Positions 1-13,145 of a stretch of 24,332 bases of DNA are shown here, one piece after another (the stretch's first letter is position 1; every line of letters starts with the position of its first letter). Source of the DNA: Plakobranchus ocellatus (taxonomy: Eukaryota; Mollusca; Gastropoda; Plakobranchidae); contig BLXT01002832.1 of the NCBI GenBank assembly GCA_019648995.1, positions 1,973,354 through 1,997,685 on the forward strand, in the 5' to 3' direction. Position numbers and translations under genes: made by a program. Under the pieces are notes generated by a model. That model had not been told where the DNA came from. It made no database searches and saw only the letters and a list, made by a program, of their open reading frames with translations.

Positions 1-641
1 GAACTGATATCCTCTACACTCTCCCCTGTCCTAAAGGTACACCTCTGTGATTAATTGGCACTTAGTTAAATTGAGTGGGTTTTTAAAATTTTTTTGTTTT
101 TTGTTTAATGAGCGTCAGTTCTCTCATATTCAGGTTTGTTCCGCATTTTTATACAATGTTCCGCATTTTCGCCCTTGATGTTCCTCAAAAAAAATTTTAA
201 GGGTAGGCATGTCTGCTAAAGCTAAGCTTTTTTCTTTTTAGATCAATTAAGAACATTGTTGTATTTGCCATACAGTAAACCCATGACATTATTAAACACG
301 ATGAACTTATCTAAACATTGCGGTCGCGCCATCTTTATTCAGCATCATTTGCCTTACACCAGTTAGATTCATGCTCTCATTTTTAACGCTATAATTACTT
401 CAACAGTTACATTTTTTTACACTACTAAATGGAAAATGGAAAGTTCTTCTTTAGTTTGATACCAATCTTAAAGGTGAAACAAAATTTTAACTCCAAGACT
501 TTTTTGTAGCAAAGGGCTGCTACATAAGGTCTTTTCCAATACTACTTTAGGCCGTAGGGCCAGTTTGGCTTTCCTACTCTAATGATCTGTGTCATCTCTC
601 AACAACTGTGTCATGCTTGTTTTTATGTCTTGTTTGAATAG
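1..641 (+). other. eIF4A intron (3' part)
   Basis: Intron upstream of the first visible eIF4A exon. I looked for the preceding exon (residues like LTLEGIKQFYINV) and did not find it. Two copies of TTCCGCATTTT lie about 21 bp apart (near 139-168), and similar CCCGCATTTT text recurs near 1486. Otherwise there is only AT-rich non-coding sequence. Confidence 0.8.
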
Positions 642-4449
<3,808 letters not shown>

Positions 4450-4781
4450 TTCTATGAACTGTTGACCCAAGACAAAAGCGGTTTGTTCCCAGATTTCAGG
4501 ATAGTTTGCCTCTGCCCTCATCACAGTGACTTAAATAAGACGAATGCTAAAAGAGATTTGAGGTTTATCAGACATCTCGGGTATTTTGCTGCCTTTTGAT
4601 TGGTGTGCACACAGATCCCAACTTTTCTTCCTTTATTTCTATTTATTCTCATCATCATTGTTATTGTGGTAATTGTGTGTTTATTGATGCTGACAGATTT
4701 TATTTTTAAAAGTATTGACATTTTTTTTTCAGATTGGGGTGGGTTAGATTTTGGTAGGCAAGGTCAGTCAAAATTTTTTTT

Positions 4782-4789
4782 TGTATATA
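4782..4789 (+). promoter_or_regulatory. Possible Pumilio response element in eIF4A 3'UTR
   Basis: TGTATATA matches UGUANAUA on the sense strand of the inferred 3'UTR. The site lies in T-rich sequence, where such a match can arise by chance. Confidence 0.25.
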
Positions 4790-4855
4790 TTTTTTCCTTT
4801 TTTTGGTTTTTGTTATATTGAACCATAAATCAAAATCGATCAACTCTGTATTTAG

Positions 4856-4861
4856 AATAAA
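4856..4861 (+). terminator. Candidate proximal poly(A) signal of eIF4A
   Basis: Canonical AATAAA about 410 nt after the stop, followed by a TG-rich segment (TGACTTTGTGCAGTG). It would give a short 3'UTR isoform. Confidence 0.5.
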
Positions 4862-5468
4862 CAAAATGCACTTTGACTTTGTGCAGTGAAGATTATCCTT
4901 TTTAGTACTGGTATTTGTATAGATTGTCTGTCTATATATGGTTTTTTTTTCTTTGGTTAGGTTTAAGTGCCTGTGTTTATGGTCTCTGTTGAGCTTTTGT
5001 CATTTTGTGTGAAAGGATATGGACTGGGTTGTTGATACAAAATATTTTTTTTGTAGGATAAACCCAATGTAACATCAGCATATATTTGCCAAAATAGCTT
5101 TGAAAATGGTAAACCCTCTGTTGGAGACAACTTAAATTTTGGATTGGACCATGAATAGTGAGAAGGTTTTAACTGTGCTTTCAGATAGATTGGTAAATTG
5201 ATGGCATTTTAGGATGCAAGTGGGCATTCTTAGTCAGAAAGATGGAGTGCATATTCATTCATTTGACTATACATAACTTGATTGTGTGCGCAGCTTGATT
5301 GAACGTTATACATGGTGTAAATGTGGATGTCTGAACTCTCCTGCGCTCTTATTTCTGGCAATGTCTGATCTCTGATGTTGCAACTGATGCCTACCTGTTA
5401 AGGGTTATATGAAATGTTCACAGCTCGCAAAAGGTTGAAAAAAAAAAAAGAAAAAAAATTATGGATGT

Positions 5469-5474
5469 AATAAA
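5469..5474 (+). terminator. Candidate distal poly(A) signal of eIF4A
   Basis: Canonical AATAAA with GCACTGA about 15 nt on as a likely cleavage region, then a T/GT-rich stretch (CTTTGTTCTTGTCTTTC) that looks like a downstream element. It would give a 3'UTR of about 1 kb. Confidence 0.5.
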
Positions 5475-5490
5475 AATTGCAAAAGCACTG

Positions 5491-6823
5491 ACTTTGTTCT
5501 TGTCTTTCTATATTTACCCGATCATTCACTGACCATCAACAGTGATTTTATGTTATTGTTCACTAAAAAGGTACACTATGAAGTTGCAAAGTTGATGAGG
5601 ATTAACACTTCAAGGGAAATTTTGATCTTTGGATATAGGAGGCACAAAATTAAGTGCTCTTTACAGTTATAATCAAATGCTTTTGTGGATGTAAATGGTT
5701 CACAACCCCACAATTGTAAAAAAGTGTGCAGGCCACATATATGAACACGAAGATGTTGACTATGTCAAATTTTGGGTGTTGATAAATATTAAAAAAAAAA
5801 AAAAAATAGACAGTGAAAAATTGCCACTTAAGTCCCTTACCATTTTTCTTTTACCCTCTCAGCTTTTAGTTGTTTTTTTTTTGTACAGTGGAACACTTTG
5901 ATTGAAATGAAATTCTAGGAACCAGAAATCATTTTGGTTTGAACTTGTGTAGGCCTACATGTATATTGGTTAAGTCTGGGTAATTTTTGGAGGGAAAAAA
6001 GTGTTGCTCTTCAAAATTATTTTGATTTAACAGATTTCACTGTATTCAATGCAGTAGCTGTTATTTGGTAATATTTTTTCTTTGAAATGTTCAAATTAAT
6101 GGATCTAGGAGAGGAAAGCTACGTAAAGCCGCTTAATGAAAACATCTCGAGAGAGCAATCATGAATTCTAGGATCCCAAAAGATATTAAAACTGAACCTT
6201 GAATACAGAGTTCTATTTGTTTGCATGTTCAGTCTTCTGAGGAATTTTTAAATGCTACTTTATACATGTAGGTATTTCATTACTTTCGTGTTGGACAAAA
6301 TATAACTTATGTTAATGCCTATGTGCCTCCAAATGGCTTTATTTGCAGTCCTTTATAAACAAATTTTCTGAAGGAGCATACCCCCAGACTGCCCCAATAA
6401 ATGCTCCCACCTTTGGCAGTTGCATTGTCTGCCATCTGGAAAGTATCCTTGGTTTTCATTTCTCACTGGAATGTAGTGGAAGTAATGGAGGCACTGATAT
6501 AAATACTTGTTCTGCAGAAATGACTTTGCACTGTACCTTTGTATGAAATACAGTTAAATATGCATTTCAATATTTGTGTGTATGCAACACTCACTAAATC
6601 AGACCAGCTGTATTCAAGAATGTTGCTGTCTGTATGTCAAATGTCCAGTGTACAAGCTGGAAATGAAGATGCCATAGGAAACATTTTTTGGAAAAAGAAA
6701 ATAAAATCATTCTTCATACATTTAACATAAATTTATGGCCTTGCTTCTGCAGATATGGGAACACCATGGAAGTCTTTTGATTGTACTTATTGTAGGCTGT
6801 AAGGTGTATGGTAACATTGACCA
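5491..6823. other. Intergenic region, no gene seen
   Basis: AT-rich sequence downstream of eIF4A. The stretch 6340-6550 is slightly richer in GC and open in one frame, but its translation shows no domain, codon pattern or splice context, so I treat it as non-coding. TACATGTA palindromes occur at 5956 and 6263. Confidence 0.6.
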
Positions 6824-7098
6824 TTTTCTGTAGTTCATTCAAAATGCAGTAAAACTAAAAAGGGAATTAAACCGGCCCCATTGCATGCATAAATGCATGA
6901 TCCTACTTATGTACAGAAGTTTGGGCTATTTTATATTTTCTGTAGTTCATACAAAGTTATAGGAAAGGGATTAAAACGCAGCCCTCTGCGGCATGGAAAT
7001 GCTTGATATACTATATTACACTTAGAGTCAACAAAGGAGCAGTTTAAGAGGATTAAAAGCAGACATGTTGCATGAATAAATGCAAGATTGTACATGTA
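6824..7098 (+). repeat. Diverged short repeat array (three copies)
   Basis: Copies begin at 6824 and 6936 with an identical 14-mer, TTTTCTGTAGTTCA. A third copy, lacking most of that head, is recognisable at about 7028. Shared order in each unit: TTCA..CAAA, a purine block ending GG(A)ATTAAA, then a segment with CATG or TAAATGCA. Spacing is roughly 80-112 bp. A fourth copy lies about 1 kb downstream at 7988. Units are strongly diverged outside these blocks. The family is unknown to me; it could be an old satellite or pieces of a SINE or MITE. Confidence 0.65.
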
Positions 7099-7379
7099 CA
7101 ATAGACCACACCTTAAGCGAATAAACAGCTTAACCAACAAAAAATTGAAGAGCTTTCTGTTTTTCCTCATATTCTTTCTTATTAAACGTGGTAAACCGAA
7201 AGCATTGGCTGCCTTACTATCGCTAAAGCAAAATGAAAACTTTGTGGAAAGCCCAGTCTCTGTCCAACTGAGACATACTGACATAAAAAAAAAATCTTTT
7301 TTTTTTTAAACACACCTTGTTTTCTTTTTCTTTCTTATATTAAACCCATTACTATTAGATCTATATTACCAGTACCTCA
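7099..7379. other. Intergenic region, no gene seen
   Basis: AT-rich sequence with a run of A then T around 7286-7308 and a pyrimidine-rich stretch to about 7336. Both strands are open for about 70-115 codons here, but the translations are mutually overlapping, low in information and show no domain. Confidence 0.5.
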
Positions 7380-7600
7380 CACTACAGTAGGCCAAGCCCG
7401 ATGTCCGGCTAGGTCTAGGTCCACGGCACAGACCCGCCCTTCCCTTCTCTACCACCACTCAGTTGCGCAGCAGAACCATGCCAGACACCTTCGAGGCCTA
7501 GGCCCCGTCAGCGCAAAGCTAAGCAAACACTTGCATCACAGCCAGTAATAAAGCCATCTCTCTTGTTCCAGTCCCAGAAAACTAATGCGATGATTAAACT
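7380..7600. other. GC-rich island of unknown origin
   Basis: A block clearly richer in G+C than its surroundings, most strongly at 7380-7520. One + frame stays open for about 60 codons with a Pro/Arg/Lys-rich translation that includes RPRPRQRKAKQTLASQ and ends in TAA near 7602. There is no recognisable domain and no clear splice context. It could be a decayed exon, a retrocopy fragment or transposon remains. Confidence 0.35.
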
Positions 7601-7987
7601 GTAAAATAGAGGACTTCAGGATCAGAAAACTTAAGTGATGATGAAATTGTGAAAGCTCTATAATCTATTCTAGATCGATAACAGCTGCAAGAACCTCTTA
7701 ACTGCTAGGGAAAGAGAAGGAGATAGATAAAAAAGAGAACTAGAGAAAGATGCGTGGATAGGCGTGTGTATTCACATTATGATGTGATGATGGGTGGGAT
7801 TGATTTAACTTAATAATTCAGGAGCTGGTTACTCTCCTTTATTAATCTTTCTCACTTAATGTACTATGCTTAAACCAAAATTCATGTAGATATTATATTC
7901 CCTAGAATATCGGTTTAAACATTTTCCGCTGTACATACTTCTGAAGGTAGATTGTAGACTACGTATCGAGGCTTAAACTATTGTCTT

Positions 7988-8075
7988 TTTTCTGTAGTTC
8001 AAACAAAGGTGCAGCGGAAAGGAATTAAAAAAAAACCCTGTTAGTGTTACATGTGTAAATGCAGCAGTGCTGAAC
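7988..8075 (+). repeat. Dispersed copy of the TTTTCTGTAGTTCA repeat
   Basis: It has the same 14-bp head as the copies at 6824 and 6936, then CAAAGGTGCAG, GGAAAGGAATTAAA and TAAATGCAGC in the same order. It resembles the 7028 copy most closely (CAAAGGAGCAG there). It lies in the same orientation as the others. Confidence 0.6.
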
Positions 8076-8262
8076 TGTTCATTATCAGCATTCTTAAACA
8101 TGAGCTCTATTCTGCCCAACCCAATGCAGCTGTACTCGTCAAATTTTAAGATAATTAAATCAATTTCCAAAAAACAACAGCGTTCAATTATAATGAAATT
8201 CCTCCATGTCCAACTTGCATGCAACCATATTTTAAATATACATAAAGATCTTATCTTCTGGA

Positions 8263-8422
8263 ATATTTTGAGCTGCTGATGTGTTATTCTAATGAGCTAT
8301 GCAAAGGATAAGTTATTAATTCTCCGAAGCACTTCAACTTCATATTTTGAGCATCTGATGTGTTCTAATGAGCTATGCAAAGGATAAGTCGATGTTTTTA
8401 ATTCTCCAAAGCACTTCAACTT
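8263..8422. repeat. Two-copy tandem duplication, ~79-bp period
   Basis: Copy A is 8263-8340 and copy B is 8342-8422. Both start ATATTTTGAGC and share GATGTGTT, then TCTAATGAGCTATGCAAAGG, then AATTCTCC(G/A)AAGCACTTC. They differ by a few substitutions, a 3-bp indel after GTGTT and a small insertion after AGGATAAGT. High identity indicates a fairly recent duplication. Confidence 0.9.
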
Positions 8423-11379
8423 AATCCTTTGAACTGAATATAGGAAATAATGCTCTTCATTTAGGCAAAAATTAGAATTTGAATTGGGACTGTTTAAATA
8501 ACGAACAATAAAATAAATTATTACAAGTAAACTCGTCACAATGTCACATGTACATAAAATGTCTCAAAAAACAAATTCAAACGAAGTTATAAATTAAGCA
8601 TAATAAAGGCATTTATTGGATAAAAACGGTGGATTTTCATGGAGAATAATTTAAGTTTTTTTTACAGATTCAGCAAATGGAAAATCTGTGCAAATGCAGT
8701 TTGAAGTGAACAAAATTTTTCAGTAACCATGCAGTGTGTGACATGCAAAATATTGATCGTTGTCAGGGAAGATATAGGGCCATTAAACAACATAGTATGG
8801 TTTATAAATGTGTCCACTGGGATAGTCAAAAGGGGAGGGGTAACCAACACAATTTCATTGACATCTACATACTTGGAGTGAAAAACAACCTATCGTAAAT
8901 GCAATGTACATCTCCATGATTTCAATGTGTAACATGCAAGTTGCTGGTCTGTATCCTCCTACCGTTCACAGTTATTATGATCATAAGAAAAGTTATAACG
9001 ACTTTGCTGTTTTGGAAGCAAACTATATTTTATATTTGTTCCTCACCCAATTCTGAAATTCAAAACCATTGATAATTTGATTTTGAAAAATTATCTCAAA
9101 GTTTTATTTGGAATCTGGATAAAAGGGCTCAAGTAAATACAAAAAACAAAACCATACATGAGAACAAGCAGCAAGGCTCAAACTATTGATTATTAGTCTT
9201 TTTTTTTAATTTGTTGCTTCATCGCTTTTTGAAGGTTAATTACATGTATTAAAACATGCACTTGCGAAACCAGAGTTCAGATAAGTAAGAAGTAAATTGC
9301 TGTAAATCATATTGTCTCTCTGTGGTTACCTATTGTCTTCACATTTATTCTACAAGTACAACAGTATGTTGTCCTAATGAAACTTGGGGGATGCTACACG
9401 ATGGCTATGGAAATTTTCCCCAATCTAAGAAGGCTCAGTTGAATTGCTGGAAGAAATGAAACCCAGGCAAACAAAACACATAAAATCCGAATACTAAAAC
9501 ATTTTGATTGGAATAAGAAAAGCAAGAGCGAATCAGCCATAATTTGCTGAGAATACTTTTGCACTAGGGCCTTTTTTTTTTTTATTTAAAAATTGTACTG
9601 GCTCATGAGGGTGATCCAGTAAAAACACTGTTCAAGCAAAACAAGTTTAGCCAAAATATGTGCAAAATCGAAAATGATTTTGAGTCTTCTAGATTTTCTT
9701 TTCTTTAAAAATTACAATGATTAGAGTTTTTAGACCAAAATATATACCTACCAAATTCATACCCACACTACTATGAATATCAATTTAAAATGTTCCCTTA
9801 TTAGAATCTTCAAACTCACCCATTTGTTGCCACAACTGGTACAGAGGCAAAGGGTTTCCTCTCTCAACAAAATGTGAGTTACAATATACATGTATATTAT
9901 GCTCAAAGCACCAAGAGAATTCAGACTGATTTGATCGGCTTGTCTTAGATACGTCTCTGAGAGAGGGATTGAAGAGTACATCTGCTCATCAATACTTATC
10001 TCACATCTGTCAAAAGGAGTTCAAACTATGAAATCTAATATCGGTTGTTTTTTTAATTTGTTTTATTAAAACTTCACGATTATATGACATGAGCCATGTT
10101 GCTAATGCCAGTAATGCGAGTAACTGTTGCTTTTGCCTCAAGTCTCAGCAAAAGACATCGCCTCTGTTTTTAACATTGGTCCAACAGTTTTTTTTGGTGA
10201 TTTGGTGTAAAGGAGAAAGAGGGAAAAGACTATGAGAGGCATCGTGCGGAACAATTAATCTAGAGGTTATAGACCCAACAACATCTAAATGTAAAGGCCT
10301 TGCCTGACCATCATCTTCATCATCATCAAGAGCCCATAAAAACAGGATAACAATTAACAAAGGAATAGTGTAAGAGACAAAATAAAAGGGGGGAGATGTT
10401 CAATTTAGTAGGAACATTTATAGTGCACAGTGGTGACTGCACTAATGGACTAAAGCCAGCTAGACAACATGAAAAAAGTATTGATTATTGATATTGAGTG
10501 ATGGATCTTGGTTCCATAAACTTGTGTTAATGTGAAGTAAGCCAACTAAAACTTGTTATCTTCAGCTTTAGGTAAAGTGAAGATCAACTTGCTTTTTTGA
10601 AATTCTTTATCATTCAAAATATAGGGTGTGATGAGACTGACTTTGCTTTCACAACAGCAGTGTATGCTCCTGGGAAACATGATTGATTCAAGCAATGTTG
10701 ACAATTCAGAAAGTCAATTATATTTTTATAAAAACATCTAATAAAATGGATTTTCATTATTTGTCTTATCTTCTTCAGGTGCCCTGTCTGGAATAAATGT
10801 TGGTGATTATGGTCAGTCAATCATTGTGAGGATAAATCTGATACATGTAGAATTTTCTTACAAATGCTGTTACGAACACTTGTATAAAATACTTCATTTG
10901 ACCTAGCAATTTATTTTAAACGATAATTTATACATGTATAAATGTCTCAGTTAAAATAAAACTTCCTTGAAATAAATGTAATTGCATCAGAAACTTCAAC
11001 AGCTGAAGTCTAGCAATTCAAGTCTAAAATAAAACCTTTTCAAAATAAACCCAATTTTAGTGGAACTGGAAGTCTGACAAACAAATTTCTATAAAATTGT
11101 TTTCAAGATGTTAGAATTTACTCCTGTCTTGGTATATTAAATTTGATCCCATGATCCAAAGGGAATAAATAGGACTTAATTGTTTTCATCCAAATTCATT
11201 ACTGCTGTGGACAGGAATAATCAATTCCATCCCCCCTTTCTTTTATCTTTTTTCTCTGACTTATTAGTTTTTACCCTTTCGACTTGAAGCTAAGCTAATC
11301 TTTATGAAAAAAAAAAAAAGGAAACAATGCCCTGACAATCAAGACCAAGCTAGAAGTTAGAAGTTTTGCATGAAATAGG
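8423..11379. other. Intergenic or distal DGK 3'UTR sequence, no gene seen
   Basis: AT-rich and mostly A-rich on the + strand. Short open frames on the - strand (for example 10145-10360, with a GAT-repeat-derived DDDEDD stretch) show no domain or splice context. It contains four of the TACATGTA palindromes (9241, 9887, 10842, 10931). Whether any of it belongs to the DGK transcript cannot be decided here. Confidence 0.5.
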
Positions 11380-11920
11380 NNNNNNNNNNNNNNNNNNNNN
11401 NNNNNNNNNNNNNNNNNNNNNNNNNNNNNNNNNNNNNNNNNNNNNNNNNNNNNNNNNNNNNNNNNNNNNNNNNNNNNNNNNNNNNNNNNNNNNNNNNNNN
11501 NNNNNNNNNNNNNNNNNNNNNNNNNNNNNNNNNNNNNNNNNNNNNNNNNNNNNNNNNNNNNNNNNNNNNNNNNNNNNNNNNNNNNNNNNNNNNNNNNNNN
11601 NNNNNNNNNNNNNNNNNNNNNNNNNNNNNNNNNNNNNNNNNNNNNNNNNNNNNNNNNNNNNNNNNNNNNNNNNNNNNNNNNNNNNNNNNNNNNNNNNNNN
11701 NNNNNNNNNNNNNNNNNNNNNNNNNNNNNNNNNNNNNNNNNNNNNNNNNNNNNNNNNNNNNNNNNNNNNNNNNNNNNNNNNNNNNNNNNNNNNNNNNNNN
11801 NNNNNNNNNNNNNNNNNNNNNNNNNNNNNNNNNNNNNNNNNNNNNNNNNNNNNNNNNNNNNNNNNNNNNNNNNNNNNNNNNNNNNNNNNNNNNNNNNNNN
11901 NNNNNNNNNNNNNNNNNNNN
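11380..11920. other. Assembly gap (541 N)
   Basis: A continuous run of N. The content is unknown, and the real length may differ from 541 if the gap size was estimated. Open frames spanning it are artefacts. Confidence 1.
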
Positions 11921-13032
11921 TTTAAAAATGTACATTGTAAGCTTTTACATTATGCTCCAAACTCTAATTGTCAAAAATCCTATCTGTGACTGAGTTGCTT
12001 TCTTTACCTTACTTATGTATTTCAATAATTTTTTTGTTTAAATAAAACCAAAGGAACCCGAGAATGTTGGATTGCAAGTGCTGAGAAAAAGTTTTTCAAC
12101 TATAAAATTATTTGAAATTTAAAATATCACAATAACAGAGGAAAAAAAAGAAAACAAAAGAACATGTGAAAATCGTAAGGTGATAACAGAGCCTCCAAGT
12201 TATTTCCATCTAAAATGAAGGAATCAAGTTTAAGTGAGGTTGTAATAAATATAAGAAAAATTCTTTGTGCACCTTCAAGATTTACTCAACCCTCATTTTA
12301 TTCCTTACAAGGCTGCTTCACCCATTACTTTTCTATGTGCAGGTCCTTACAAAGAAGTTCGCAGTGGCCTCTCTACCTTTCTATAATTTAATGGCCATTG
12401 CTATATCAAACTTATTTAGGTTGACAATGGCTCTAGGTGTCACTGCAACTGCAAATTTGCAAAGCAGACTTACTCTGTACACCTTAGTGTTGTAAAGACC
12501 AATTCCAATCATTTGAAACCACAGTAGAAAATCATTCGATAAAAACTTTGCAGCATTCGCATGAACTTCTCAGATAATTTGCACACAGCCTGACATATCC
12601 TGATAATGTAACTGTAAAATTGTTCCTGCATATACCTTTACATATCAACCAAAAAGCTGCATTAAACTTTAAACCCAGCAAATTGTATTTCATTGTAATG
12701 ATGAAAAAGTGTAAACTAAACTAATGTATAGATCACAGAGCAAAAACTTACAATAACTTTCATAATTTACAAAAAAATCTGTGAAAAAATAAAAAAATAG
12801 TCTGACTACAGAATTTGAAACTAAATACATAAGTACATTATGAAATTGTGAAGCAGATCAATAACAACCAGAATTAGTTATTAATTCTAAAATCTTATGA
12901 AATGGTTGGAAACAGAATACAAAGTACATGTATCACTAATTAAAAAAAAAGAATAAAGTAAAGCTAAGTCATTTAGCCAACTAATCTGCCCTACCACATT
13001 TTGTATTTTAATCCTACAAAATAACTTTGCAG

Positions 13033-13055
13033 AAGGTGTGTATTAGCCACACCTT
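13033..13055. repeat. Perfect 8-bp-stem hairpin
   Basis: AAGGTGTG (13033-13040), a 7-nt spacer, then the exact reverse complement CACACCTT (13048-13055). It is capable of forming a stem-loop in RNA from either strand. Function unknown. Confidence 0.6.
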
Positions 13056-13112
13056 TACAAACCTAATAGGTAATTTTGAAAGAAAGAAATGATATTGTCT
13101 CTGTGTGGTGCG

Positions 13113-13145
13113 ACGATGTAGCAGTAATATGCTGCTGTACATCGT
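13113..13145. repeat. Bulged 12-bp-stem hairpin
   Basis: ACGATGTA GCAG (13113-13124) can pair with CTGC (13132-13135) and TACATCGT (13138-13145), leaving a 7-nt loop and a 2-nt bulge. It contains two CpG steps in an AT-rich setting. It is too short for a typical microRNA precursor. Confidence 0.6.

Larger units (their letters stand above)
4450..5490 (+). other. eIF4A 3' untranslated region (inferred extent)
   Basis: U-rich non-coding sequence directly after the stop codon, with many T runs on the sense strand. The 3' end is inferred from poly(A) signals: an early AATAAA at 4856-4861 and a later one at 5469-5474. TGTATATA at 4782-4789 matches the Pumilio recognition element UGUANAUA. The extent is an inference, since no transcript evidence is visible. 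Confidence 0.6.

Noticed and set aside
6343..6546. 67-codon open frame in the intergenic region
   Set aside because: No domain, start context or conservation signal; it is expected by chance in a slightly GC-richer stretch.
10145..10360. - strand frame with an acidic DDDEDD stretch
   Set aside because: The acidic run comes from a GAT-type simple repeat, and the rest has no recognisable domain or splice sites in a sensible context.
11357..11989. Long open frames on both strands across the N run
   Set aside because: They exist only because N bases cannot form stop codons.
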